DNA of 64,000 nucleotides from the NCBI GenBank assembly GCA_025403435.1, contig CM046327.1:10470218-10534217 (forward strand), written 5' to 3'. Source of the DNA: Artocarpus heterophyllus (lineage: Eukaryota > Streptophyta > Magnoliopsida > Rosales > Moraceae). The notes beneath the pieces were generated by a model. That model worked only from the letters and a program-made list of their open reading frames with translations. It did no database searches and was not told where the DNA came from. The translations under genes were made by a program, and so were the position numbers. Below, piece after piece: positions 46,035 to 58,394 of this stretch (its first letter is position 1; each line of letters begins with the position of its first letter).

Positions 46035-46574
46035 AATTTAATTTGGTGTTCATTTGATTTTTTAGAAGATGATTTAAATTTTTGGAGCTATTATGTAATT
46101 TTAAAAAGTTTGTAGAACTTTTGTAATTTTTTTTGGAGAGAAGAACTTTTGCAATTAAATAGTAGTAAATGTCGATTACTTTGAAGGAGTAAATGTGCTA
46201 ATCGTAATTAAAATAAAATAAATAAAAAGCTTCATTGAGAAAAAAGGTACTAAAAATATAACAAAATTTAAAAAGTGTTTCAAATACTTGAACGTGATAT
46301 TTGATTAATAAAATTATTAAATTTAAAAATGATATTTAGTTAAAGTTTAATCTTATCCTAAGAGTACAAAACCATACATAAGATAGGATTAACACAGTCT
46401 AATCTTATTCTATACGTTCTAATCCAATCCTTTATAATCCAATACAATATAATTCAATTATGAGTACCAAATGGGCCCTCAGTGAATAACTTGCTAACTT
46501 AGTTTTAGATCATAAAATGAAAAAAAAAAAAAAAAAAAAAAAACCTTATCTAATAGTGGCTTTGTACCATAAAT
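46035..46574. other. AT-rich intergenic
   Basis: Poly-A at 46519-46542. Nothing else recognised. Confidence 0.4.
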
Positions 46575-48741
46575 TGTCACGCCCCGGAGTACGGGAGGTA
46601 ACGTAGTAGATTATTTTAATTAATTTAAAGGCGAATTTGATTAAAATCAAGAGTTTTAGGGGTTAAGTTAAATAATAAAAATGTGAAAGTTTCAAACAAC
46701 ATGGTATAAAGGAATTCATAAACATTAAGCGAAAAATAAAATATTAAAGAACCGCGAGTATGGGTCTCACTGACCCACAACTTGTGCACACACATAGTAC
46801 TGACAATATAATAATACAACCACAGTCCAAGCATAAAGAAAATATAAAAAAAACATTACATGCCTTGTTCAATTAATACAAATAATCTACTAATCCTTCT
46901 ACTGCACCTGATTCTTGTTCGTTGAGTCCTCTTTGAACCTAAATGTAAATCCACCTAGAGGGGGGGAATTTAAAAACAAAGAAATTATAAGCGAAAGGAT
47001 CAGTAGGACTATATTTTATTGAATCATTTAATTTAAAGAAAAGTCTCACTATTTAAGGAATATTTAAAAGAAACCTTGAATAAATAAATTTGATAAAATC
47101 GTTCTTACCCAAAACAGTTTATTCAGTCGACTAGAAATACATTATTTTCTTTTCCTAGGTAAACCACATGAATATCACCATCGTAGTAGCCCAGCTGGGT
47201 TTTAGGACCTGCCCTCAAGGTCGATCGCTACACGACCTGATCTCTAATATGACATCATGCCCTTACATTTATTTCTAACATTATTTAAAGCTCATTTACC
47301 AGATGTTTTCATTATCATTCATTATGAAATTCATCTCAGTCCATGGTTTACAAAAAATACAACCGATAAATTTCATTTTCAATCAACCGTTGAAAACATT
47401 TTTATAGAAACCCTTTTCAAGGCCAAATCATTTTGAAACTAGGTTACCAAAGATAGGGTAGAAGTCCTACCTCGATACTCATGCCGGTGCCCTACACCGT
47501 AATCCCGGTCCGCTATACGTTAGCTCTGTGAAACCATGAACGATCCTATATACACACTAAGTCGATCAATATCTAGCTTGAGACATTCTATATTACTAAA
47601 CCATTTCATGATGTCTTAGCGTGCCATTTGTATCTTTAAAATCATTTTACAAGGTTGAAATTTCAATCGGGGTTCAAAACAGTAAAAACGGGTGAAAAAC
47701 CACAAAATTTTCCATGCCCAGCCGCCCTGCGTGATGCCCTGCCCCGGCCGGCCGAACTGTGGAATTCGGCCTGCCGGAAACCAAGTCCGGTCGGCCAGAC
47801 ATTTCTCAGGTTCAGCCTATTGAACGGATGAGTCCGGCCTGCCGATCATTTGAATTCGGCCTGCCGAACTGGAGAAACCCAGAAATCCTAGCCACGGGTT
47901 TCGGTTCTCTCAAAATCTAAATCTTGATTTTAACTTATTTTTCTCAAATCTCAGGCATAGAAAACATTCATAGATGATAGAAAAATATAATAGAATACTT
48001 TTGAACTCATTTACACCAGATTTAAACACAAAAATCGTAAAAATCTGAAAATAGGAGAAAATGAGGAAAAATAAAAAACCTTGAATCTAATCCGTTTTTC
48101 TTCACACCAAGCTTAGATTCTAGGTGTTCTAAGTTCCTTTAACTCAAATCAAGGGTTTTTTAAGCTTAAACAAACCTAGATTTCAAAAATGCATGAAAAT
48201 CGAAAATTTTGAAAAAGTTTAGAAATTTCAAAACTAACCTTGCATCGAAGCTTCAATCCGCATTCTTGGTTGCCAAATCACGTCCTCAAGCTTCCTACTT
48301 GCTAACCTGAAGCTTGGATTCGAATTTTGTTTCAAAACTTTGAGTGAAATTTGAGAGAGAAGAGGGGAGACCGAGAGGGAGAGTGTGAGAGAAACTCACG
48401 GGTGAGGGAGAGAGGGAGAGAGATCAAAGAGAGCGAGAGGAAGAGAGTGTGAAATAGAATAAATAGAAAGAAATGGTGAGCAGTTTTACTGTGCGAAAAC
48501 CATGTGCCACCCACGGTTTTATAAAACAGAATATTTTTAACATTTAACAAACTGTTGTGTTTTAAAAACTCAAAACAACATTTTAAAACAATAAGAAATT
48601 ATTAGAATTTATTAAATTAACAAAGCAACCTAAAATTCAAAATTTAATCAAATGATCAAATTAACGTTGAAACATTAATTATGGCGCACTAATTCATTAT
48701 TTTACATTACAATATCAGTAAATAAATTTCGAGGCGTTACA
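46575..48741 (-). mobile_element. Solo LTR of a Tekay-like Gypsy element
   Basis: 2,167 bp on the minus strand, TGTAACGCC...GGGGCGTGACA, flanked by TAAAT (46570-46574) and TATAT (48742-48746), 4 of 5 identical. The interior is clearly related to the 13571-22571 LTRs: minus-strand CACAGAGCTAACGTATAGCG, ATCGAGGTAGGACTTCTA, a repeated CGGCAGGCCGAATTC unit and a CT-rich leader. No internal domain is present, so it arose by recombination between two LTRs. Confidence 0.85.
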
Positions 48742-48746
48742 TATAT

Positions 48747-49472
48747 TCCCTAAAAAAAAACAATATAAAATTTTACTCAAATGAACAAACTTAATAAAAA
48801 TCTGGCAATTCAACACATTATATCATGTAATATTGCAAAAATCTCATTTAATTGATGAAAGGGGATTTTTACATTTGTAACCTGCTTTTTGCATTTATTT
48901 TGAACCTAATCAAATATAAATCATAACATTTTATGTGTGCATAAAATTTATATTGTGGACCAGTCAATGCTCTCCTCATCTTTAGATAGTGTCAATGCAT
49001 AGATTTAAACTTTTTATTTTTAGATAAAATTAAGTATAAATTTACTGCTAAATAATACCTACAACCATGTTTAATGCTCTATTTTGCTTTTGCTTGGTTC
49101 ATAAATTTGAACCATAGCGGTCTTTCTTAGAAAAATTTAAATTTATGTTTAACTTTTTTTTTTGTACAAAATGTAAAAAAACAAAGGGAGAGAGAAAAAA
49201 AAAAAAAATTAAAGGCAAAACACATGGCGACCAGACGAAGCGAGTGGCTTTTGTTAGATTGCGCGGCTCAAGACTTTTCTTAAAAAGCTTAACAAAAAAA
49301 AAAAACAAAGTATTAAAAGAAATTAAAATGGCTTAAAGAAAAATAGTTTTTCAAAATCTAGTCACCAAAATCTCCCCCTCAGGTCAAAAGCATCTCTAAC
49401 GTCAAAAGGTCTCAACTACCAGAAAGAAAGGACACACAGAGAAAATAGAAACCGAAAGAAACACAGAAGAGA
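48747..49472. other. Upstream region of the DUF4057 gene
   Basis: AT-rich, with poly-A near 49196-49208 and 49290-49305. It presumably contains the promoter and 5' UTR of the gene starting at 49473. No clear TATA box can be tied to a start site. Confidence 0.4.
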
Positions 49473-51928
49473 ATGGAGAGAAACACGGCAGCGGCTGTGA
49501 GGAGACCTCACACTTCCACTTCCGATCTGCTTACATGGAGCGAGGTCCCTCCTCCTTCCTCAGCCTCTCCTGTCGTCCCTCGTTCTCGCCAGGTATTCAT
49601 GTCGTTTTCTCTCTCTAAATCTCTCTCTCGTATCGTTTTCCTCCTTAATTAATTCACTTCGTTATGCAAACATTTTTGCCTCTTCTTCATTGGTTGGGAA
49701 ATTTGTGAAACATTTTTGTCGATTCTTGTTGTTTTCAGCCGTCGGATGGGATAAAGAAAGCGTTGCATGGAGGTCAGGTGACAGACGACGAAGCGCAGAC
49801 TCTCCTGAAACCGTAAGATCTGTTTTTAAATGATGTTCCTTTTTTTTTCATTCTTTTTCCTTTTTCCTCAAATATGTTTCTGCAAATATGGTGGTGTCTT
49901 TTTTGGTAAATGGAAGTTGTGCATTCAGATCTAGCAATTTCATGTTTTAGAGGGTCTTTTGGTGATTTGGCAAAGTGAGAGAACTGTGAAATCAACCCAC
50001 TAAATCTGGTCTTCAGTGTTAAAAAAAAAAGATTTGCAATTTATGAGTTTTGAAATGGGTCGGTTGAATTTGGTAAATCTGGTTGCGTTGCATTGAAAGT
50101 TAGTTGTTGATACTATTTGGGTTTAATATTTTACACTGAAGTCCTAATGTTACTTGATAAAAAGGTACAGATTTGGTATCCTAAAATTTTGACATTAAAA
50201 GACTTCATCCAATTCTACCCTACTAATAGGATACCTTTTTAGCTGTCAGAATTTTAGCCATTTAGTTATGATTTTTAGTCAAAGGGAGTGAATGAGACTT
50301 CTTAGGAGAGAGATATTGGGCGGCTTAAAGTTGTTAAACCTTGGACGTCTCTAGACAGTCTGTCTGGGCTAAAAGGTGCCGGTTGATGAATAAAAAAGAG
50401 AGAATGATTTTGGACCAAAAAAAAAAAAGAAAGGAACGAGAACTTGTTTATCCTTTCTGATTTGTGGATAAGCATAAAGATTCAACTTGCCATTTTTAAT
50501 TTGTGAATATATTGTCTCCAGGTCTATAGATTTGAGTTTAACTTGACATTTTAGTTAATTGATAAATTGTTCTAGGTCTAGGTCTAAAGGTTTGACTTCA
50601 CATTTTAACCTATGGATGGATTGTCTTTTAAGTCAATACCTTTTAATTTTCCTTATGCTCGTTTCAGGAAGCCGTGTTCAGGTTATAAATTGAAGGAGAT
50701 AACTGGAAGTGGTATTTTTTCTGATAAAGGTGATGCTGCTGCACAATCTGATGGTGCTAAATCCAAAACGGGGCTGCGTGTATATCAGGTATTCAGATGA
50801 AATTTTTGCATGTTAGTGAGCTAGATAACCCATCATTTTAATAATTGTTTCTTATTCTTTTATGGTTTGATTTTTCAGCAAGCCTTGAACGGAATTAGTC
50901 AGATATCATTCAGCGCTGATGGGAGAATCTCCCCTAAGAAGCCGACATCAATACCCGAGGTAGCGAAGCAGCGAGAATTGAGTGGAACATTGCAAAGTGA
51001 CTTGGATTCAAAAACTAAAAAGCAGATATCAAATTCTAAGACCAAGGAGCTAATTGGACATGACATCTTTGGCCCTCCTCCTGAAATAAAGCCTCGATCG
51101 GTGGCTGCTGCTCGCACCTCGGAATCTAGAGCAAGTAAAGACATGGGAGAACCTGCACCAAGGAATGTCCGCACATCTGTCAAAGTTTCAAATGTGAGTA
51201 TGTGATGTAGGACCAAGACAGATTGACCAAGATAAATTAAAGAAAGAGAGAGAAAACTATAGAGAAGAAGAGAAGAATTGAGGAAATTAGAAGAAAAATT
51301 AAGAGAGAAGATAAAATATCAGAGAAATAATCTGTATAATAAACATCAAGGTTTGACGTGAAAAATAGAAATACTAGATCTAATAAGTCCTAAATCATCT
51401 CAACAGATACGCATGAAAATATAACAACTTTTAAGTCGTATATTTACACGTCGGATAAGTGCAGAATTTAGGATGATTTAGATATTCATTAGTTTGTTTG
51501 TCAAAAAAAAAAAAAAAAGACTTCATCAACGTTTTTGTTTTCCAAGTTAAAAATCAACAACTGTTCTTGCATTGACTTGTAGACATTTCATTTTCTGCTA
51601 CATAACCTCCAAAACCAGAACACAACTTATAATTTATACATTCTTTCTGACATAGCCCGCGGGGGGTCAGAGCAACATCCTGTTCGGTGAAGAACCTGTC
51701 GTCAAGACGACAAAGAAGATACACGACCAGAAATTTGCTGAGTTGAAAGGCAACAACATATTTAAGGGAGATGTTCCTCCAGGGTCTACTGAAAAGCCGC
51801 TGAGTGTGGCAAAGCTGAAGGAGATGAACGGCAGCAACATCTTTGCTGACGGGAAGGCAGCATCCAGGGACTACCTCGGCGGTGTCCGCAAGCCCCCTGG
51901 TGGTGAGAGCAGCATTTCCTTGGTTTAA
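49473..51928 (+). CDS. DUF4057 / HN1-like protein, five exons
   Basis: Exons 49473-49592, 49739-49812, 50668-50788, 50879-51193 and 51656-51928. All junctions are GT-AG, phases agree, and the product is 300 residues. It is a plant-specific, probably disordered protein annotated as DUF4057 or hematological and neurological expressed 1-like; its biochemical role is not established. Visible features: RPHTSTSDLLTWSE at 11-24, QPSDGIKKALHGGQVTDDEA at 40-59, EVAKQRELSGTL at 132-143, GEPAPRNVRTSVKVSNPAGG near 195-214, SNILFGEE at 216-223 and the C-terminal RDYLGGVRKPPGGESSI. A short motif G-[SHN]-[GDN]-IF occurs four times (78-82, 165-169, 242-246, 269-273), usually after a basic or acidic helix-like KLKE segment. 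The start is the first ATG after a purine-rich leader. The gene appears intact and is tail to tail with the annexin gene. Confidence 0.92.
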
Positions 51929-52521
51929 CACGCACTGTCTAACATGTTATGATGATAAATTAAGCCTGAGCTTGATGGTGATCAGCATTATGTTATTAGG
52001 AGTGCTGAGTTTGAGGAGTGCTGCTTTTAGGAACTAGTAGTTTGTAACATGTAGATGGATTGGAGAGGCATGAGGCTTGTCTAATTGGGAATTTGGGGTT
52101 TTTTTAGTGTGTTAACCTTATCATTACAAGTTCGTGTTTCCTTATCCCAAGATCAATTCCTTTTATTAATAAGATTTCAATTCAGGGACTTTATTTTTCT
52201 GCATTAGTTTTTGGGGCAATTCTGCTATGTTTTCAAAGCTGTCCGTGAACTGTTTGATTTAAAGAATGAACGAGGGAGGGAAATAGAAACAACAGGTTAT
52301 AAACATCTTATTTGAAAACAGAAGACCAAGCCCATAATTTATTCAAACTTCATACTACTTATAGCATTCACAAATAAATACCATAAGGTCCACAAACCCA
52401 TAACAAGGCACGGCACAAAAACAAGACACCAAGCAAAGACACAGGGCAGGTAAAAGGTGACGATAAACGGCACTCATAACTCCGCCAGAACCATAGAGAA
52501 CTCTGAAGATAAAGAAAACTC
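51929..52521. other. Tail-to-tail spacer
   Basis: About 590 bp between two convergent genes, which must hold both 3' UTRs. Plus-strand AATAAG near 52169 and minus-strand AT-rich signals near 52330-52380 are possible polyadenylation signals. Confidence 0.4.
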
Positions 52522-55065
52522 TCAAGCATCGCCATGTCCAGTCAGTTCAATCAGAAACTTCTCATAGTCTCCGGAAGTATCTTTGGCAATTGCGCGGTCC
52601 AAAGGAATGCTGTTCCTTCTGCGGTACTCTTCTTTGATACGTTTCAGGTCAACCTCTGCCCTGGTGGTGATAACCCTAGTAAGGGCCCACTCGTCTGTCC
52701 CCAACTTGTTGATAGCCTGCCTCAGAACCTTCTCGAAGTATTTCTCAGGAACTGTCAAGCACTTGATAACTGCTCTCAATAATTTGAGGTATTCATCATT
52801 GGGATCAGCCTTCAAATCCTGCATATGGTTGTTTCATTATCAGTTCCAAGTTCCAACGGAAATATATCTTTCTTGCTTTTCACTAAGCAATCAGGAAAAG
52901 TTAATCCGATGCCATAAATCTTGGGTTGGCTTTCTTTTGTATAGTTTTAAGCTTTTTCTTGGGCGCCTAAACATGGGAAAAATCTTAATGCACTCAAGTT
53001 TAAGGACAAATATCAGAAGCTTCTTGCATATGGGTGTTTTAACATGATCCTTGCACCAGCTAATTGCGTACCTTGTTGATAGCATTTCCATATGCATTGT
53101 TATAGTGATTAAGGGTTGCATTCAGCTGTGCCTTACTTCTCGTAGAGATGATCCTGATGAAATCATCGTCGTTATAGGCCTTGTCTGTGACCTTGTCACG
53201 AAGTATCTTAGCCTCTGCCTTAGCCAATATTGTGTTCACTTCGTCTCCCTCGTACCTCAATGAACTCACAAGAGGAACCAAAAGCTGCATGGCAAAACAA
53301 TATCATTACAGAAATTAAAAGCTAAAGCATTTATTGCAATCACATGAGGGATTGAAAAGCAAGATTAAGGCGGTGAAATTTAATGAAATGAAAAAAACCC
53401 TCATCAATTTGATTGTCAAATTGAATGCTGACTTTGGGGCACAATCAATCTATTGCTAACTTCAGAAGTTCAGGGGTGTTACCTTGCGGTAGTCACCAGT
53501 CGAATGATGTGCGACATCTTCTTCGATGGATCTCTTGTAACGTGCGTGATATGCCTTCCTTAACTGAAATAGGTCCTGAGTAGACCTAGTACAGGCAATT
53601 TCAACAAGAACCCATAGGTTTGAAGTGAACCTCCTTGTAGATTCATAAGCCAGAAGTGCATCGCGCTCAGCAGGTTCCAATGTCCACAGCAGTACAGCTC
53701 GCTGATTGATGAGAGAGTAGTTTAATAAGTTATAGCCTCTTGGTTATAGCAAATTTACCTCCCAACATGCCTCGAAAAGAAATGCAAATTCACAAGCTCA
53801 AAAGATTACTATTTGTTATACTTGTTTGCGTTCCTTTTGCTTTATGATTAAAGCAGTATAAAAAGAGAAATAAATCCTATCATTTTTCAATTCGTGTTTG
53901 AAACTAAACTTTTTTAAAGTTCTTAATGAGACAAAAATGACGTTTAAACAAGTTTTGAAGTGTATTTTTTTCCTTTGGGAAAGCTGTATTTTGTCGCTTT
54001 TGACCAAAAGTTCTTAAAATTTACCCAACCCCTTCAAGAACCGACTTTTAAACTCCAGAAGCAAAAAAAAAAAAAATTCAGAATACAATGCCAAACAGAT
54101 CACATGCCTTGAGAAGATCATTAATTAAGTTAAATGAATAAATTATAGACCAAAACCTGACCTCAAAGTCACTTGAAAGCTCTTTGTCTAATGCTTTCAG
54201 AAGATCTTCCCCGTAAGTATCAGCATATGCCTGCCTAACCAGCTTACGCTGATGAGAATTCCTGTGGGTCAAAATGGATATGATTAAGTCCTCATTTGTT
54301 CCCCATCCTGCAAGCATTCAAAGCAGATCATTGTTAGTGAACCAAAATATAAAAGATGAGACTAGGAAAATTAAAATTCTTGCTTTTATCTTCCAATGCA
54401 CTTTTTAAAATAATAGCAGCAACTCTATCCAGGAGAAAATTAACCAGATCACTGATGATCATCTTGTGATCAAACAAATGTGAATATGACAACATCTGAT
54501 CTAACTTGAAAATGTCTAGTTGAAAACGTAGGGATCTACAAAAATGTTTTGCGAATCACTTTGATCCATTTGCTATTTCCAAAATTCCGACACGAATATT
54601 CACATTATCAGTTATAAAGGAGAATCTAGAGCAAAAAGGTCAGTGACCTTTATTAGGTTTCTTAGAAAGTTTAGATCGCCGTAAAGAGACGAACTTTGTT
54701 CTCTCAAATTCTTTATACTCTTTCTTTGATCAGTGATTAAAAAAAAAAATGATCCAATTACTTTTTGCATGTTTTCTCAACCACAAACAATAAGAACAAA
54801 TCCGCCATTTTCTCTGAGGATCCGATCTCAATCAAAATCCAGGAAAGATAATTAGCACACACAAGCAGATCGAGCAAAAGAAACAGATGATCGACGATCA
54901 AACAAAGACAATCAAAATCAAGATCGATTATATCGAACTAGCAAAAGAAAAACTGATCAATCTGAGTCATAGAAGATAAATTAAAAGACCTTCAAAAGCT
55001 TTTCGGAGTTGCTCAGCGTCCTCTAATGGAGAAGGAACCACCTCCGGTACGCTCAGAGTTGCCAT
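52522..55065 (-). CDS. Annexin (plant annexin D1-like), five exons
   Basis: Minus-strand exons 55065-54990, 54307-54162, 53701-53483, 53284-53072 and 52818-52522. All are GT-AG with consistent phases; the product is 316 residues, the usual plant annexin length. Annexins bind acidic membranes in a calcium-dependent way, and D1-type plant annexins are linked to calcium transport and oxidative-stress responses. Repeat 1 keeps the type II calcium loop GWGTNE (26-31) and the conserved His40. Repeat 4 keeps GTDE (258-261), but Trp262 follows where close relatives usually have Gly. Repeats 2 and 3 lack the canonical loop, as in the family. Cys111 (IACTRS) and Cys238 (IKCLT) match conserved plant-annexin cysteines. 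The N-terminus [20 protein letters not shown] is typical and no signal peptide is present. The gene looks intact. Confidence 0.94.
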
Positions 55066-56366
55066 TGTTGCCTCTCTCTCTTTCAGTCTGATCGCTGTGA
55101 CTGTCTAGTGCGGTGAGATAAAGTTGAGATAATTTATCTTTAATAGAGGAAAGAAATATTTTGAAAAAAGAAATAAATCAAAAAAATGTAATTATTGCGA
55201 AAAAGACGATTCATTAATTATTTTTTCTTCCTTGTGTTTCTCATTTTCCCCTCTCGTTCTCGGGCAAGGTGATGTGATTGTAACGTGGAAGTCGGATAAT
55301 TTAAGATATTTTTGATAAATAAATTTAAATTAGTGATTTAATTTGAGTTTGTGTGATTTAAATTAAAATTTAAGCTAGCGATTTAAATTGACGTTTGGAT
55401 GTGTATTTAAGTTTTAATTTGACTATGAAACAAAATTGAAATTTGTGTTTTGAGAGATAGTGAAAATAGTTTTTGATTTATTAATAAATCTAATAAAATC
55501 CTAATGTTAATGATCTTTAAAAATATGCAAATAGATCTTGATTTATTCCTCTCTTTACTAGGAACACAGTGAAAAAAGAATCATCTCAATTGGATATCAA
55601 ATAAAGAAGTCATGATTTTTTTCCTCAAATATAAGAGAAAGAAATTTAGTTTTACTGTAGCAAAAATATCTAAGTATCAAAAGTTTAAAGGGATTACAAC
55701 TTTAAAAATTTGAATTCTTGATACTCAAATGATTCAAATTTTGAAGAAAACAAACGCTTATTCGAAGAATTCTTAATACTCGAATCTAAATTTAAGTCTA
55801 TTAAGTTTAAAAAATACATAAACCAAACATATATTTAACTTCTAAAAATCCTTTTTATTTGGGTTTAAAATTCTGCTGTTTATATCTGTTGTTTATAAAA
55901 TTACAAGTCCACGTTTAATATGTAATGTAATTTTTAAATTGGATCCTATTATTTAGTTAGTAGCCAAGTTATAAGGGTTGTTTTTTTTTTTTTTCTTATT
56001 TTCAAACATCAATACATTATTACATACCAACTTTATATCGACATGTCAAAATGCCACGTGGTTTTATTGGACAGCTCATGTTCGCCGAGGAATCCGCTAT
56101 GTGATTTCGCACAATTTACAATTTGCCGCGCGCATATGATCTCACATATGATCTCACGCTCTTTTTAATAGTTTTTTTTTGGCCGGATGCTTGCCCTCGT
56201 TTGTTTACGTTTTTAAAATTTTTAAAAATATTTTTGTATGTATTTTAAAATAAAAATTTAAAAAATATTTTTAATATAATTTTTAAAATTTTTATTTTTT
56301 AAAATAAAAATATTTTTTTCTATTTTAAAAATAATAATAAATGGCCTAAATGCAATACTCTTTAAA
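55066..56366. other. Annexin upstream region and AT-rich spacer
   Basis: 55066-55140 is a CT/GA-rich segment likely to be annexin 5' UTR. The rest is AT-rich, with MITE-like CGTTTGGATGTG near 55392 and a possible decayed element at 55620-55790 (GATACTCAAATGATTCAAATT). No gene seen. Confidence 0.4.
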
Positions 56367-56589
56367 AAAAAAAAAAAAAAAAAAACTTTCTTTAAAGTTT
56401 ACAAATGGAGGCTCTCCCTCTTCATTACAATAGGCGAAAAAATATATACACCAATTGTACATAAGAATACAAGAAAACAAATAAATACAAAAGTGGTTAA
56501 TAAGTAAAAGATAATTGTGTCAGCTGTCTAAACGTATTTGACTTGGACGATTGCCTTGATTTTTCATTCCCATCATTGTCTACAGAATT
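56367..56589 (-). other. Possible 3' UTR or LTR part of truncated Copia
   Basis: Follows the Copia coding end on the minus strand. It contains GTATATATTTTTTCGCC and ends at a poly-A/T tract at 56367-56386. Many Copia LTRs hold such sequence, but no second copy exists in the window to prove an LTR. Confidence 0.35.
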
Positions 56590-56592
56590 ATC

Positions 56593-57429
56593 TCATTTGG
56601 AGAAATACTCTTGATTTGATGTGGTACCAGATTTTTCTTCTTTTGACTTGCCTTTCTTATCATGCCCCCTCAAGTTGGAGGGGGAATGACAATGGACACC
56701 CAACTTGCCATGAAGCCTAGTGAATGTATCTTTGAGTAATGGCTTGGTGAAGATATCAGCAGGCTGAGCAGAGGAAGGAATATAACGAGTGATAAGATTT
56801 CCCATGGCTACCTTTTCACGAACAAAATGATAATCAAGTTCAATGTGCTTAGAGCGAGCATGAAACATAGGATTAACAGACATATGTAGGGCACTTAAAT
56901 TATCGCAAAATAATTGCGGAGGCGTAGTTAACGAAATACCAATGTCTCGAAGTAAGAAAGTTAACCGTGTGATCTCAGCAGTAGTGGATGCCATAGAGCG
57001 ATATTCCGCCTCAGAACTGGAACGAGCAACTTTAGGTTGCTTCTTTGAACTCCAAGAAATACAGTTAGCACCACGAAACACACAAAGGCCTGTGGTGCTT
57101 CTACGTGTAGTAGGGTAGCCTGCCTAATCTGCATCAGAAAAGCCACAGAGAGAAATTGGACTTCTAGAGATAAAACGCATGCCAAAGTGTTGAGTTCCAT
57201 TGAGATAACGCAATATCCGTTTGACAGCCTTCATATGAACCAAAGTGGGATTATTTAAGTGTTGGCAAACCTTGTTGACTGCATGAATGATATCTGGTCG
57301 TGTAAAAGTGAGATATTGAAGTGCCCCAACAATACTACGATATGTGAAGGTATCAACAGGTTCAAGATCAGATTGCGTGGATTTTTCTTTGACACTCATT
57401 GGTGTCGCATTATGAGAGCTCTCAAGCAT
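56593..57429 (-). pseudogene. Copia RT thumb and RNase H
   Basis: Starts within RT (YRSIVGALQYLTFTRPDI, MKAVKRILRYLNGT). RNase H follows (FSDADxAGYPTTRRST, SSKKQPKVARSSSEAEYRSM, DNLSALHMSVNPMFHARSKH, PADIFTKPL). A TAG at about 57126-57124 replaces the conserved Trp of DADWAG. The tail beyond GKLGVH runs into the purine tract and 3' region. Confidence 0.85.
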
Positions 57430-58277
57430 TCTTGTTCGTTTGAGGAGGTCTTGAGTATACTTTGTTTGAGAAAGAAAGACTCCGCCTGAAAAGGGTTTAA
57501 TCTCTACTCCAAGAAATAATGCAAAGGACCAAGATCTTTGATAGCAAATTCAAGATTCAGCCGCTGTATGAGAGTAGCAATGAAAACATTGTCGTTCCTA
57601 GATACTAGGACATCATCGACATAGATAAGGAGGAGTCTGATAATTCTATTAGAGTGATAGACGAACAATGAAGGATCTGCCCTGCTACAAGAAAAACCGA
57701 GTTGTAGGAGAAACTAAGAAAGCCTATTAAACCAAGCTCGTGGGGCCTGCTTAAGGCCATAAAGAGATTTTCTCAAGAGACAAACATGATGGGGATGTTC
57801 TTGATCAAAAAATCTGGGTGGTTGCTCCATATACACCGTTTCCTTTAGATTCCCATGCAAGAATGCATTTTTCACGTCCAATTGTTTCATATTCCATCCA
57901 AGTGGGAGAGAAATGGAGATGACAAAATAAATTGTTGTGGGTTTGACAACGGGGCTGAAAGTTTCATCATAATCAATCCCAGAAACTTGAGTGTATCCTT
58001 TCGCAACTAGGCGGGCTTTGAATCGCTCTATCGAACCATCTCCTTTGTATTTGATTTTATAAACCCATTTTGATCCAACAACATTGGTGATTGCAGGACG
58101 AGGAACAAGTTCCCAAGTGTCATTAGCATGTAAAGCTTGAAGTTCTTCCTTCATGGCATCCACCCATCTTGAGTCTTTAAGGGCTGAGTTTAGTGATTTT
58201 GGCTCGGAAGGAGAGATACCATGCTCAACAGTAAGAGCCCTATTGGTATTATTGTTGGAACAATCATAATCACTCAA
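57430..58277 (-). pseudogene. Copia reverse transcriptase
   Basis: Shows [88 protein letters not shown] and the active site YVDDVLVS (about 57602-57625). A stop interrupts the frame after NRLS (about 57714). The catalytic residues are otherwise present, which identifies the Copia superfamily. Confidence 0.85.
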
Positions 58278-58394
58278 GTAAGCTGGAGGTCGTCTATTTC
58301 AGATTGGACGAGTCAATTGAGTAGGATCATCCAATGTTGCATGAGTTTGTAAGGTGGAAGTATCAGTTGTATTTGCTATCTCGTTAGACAATTA

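Noticed and set aside
52534..53263. Plus-strand open frames across the annexin gene
   Set aside because: Antisense shadows of annexin exons; the minus exons splice in phase into a full annexin.
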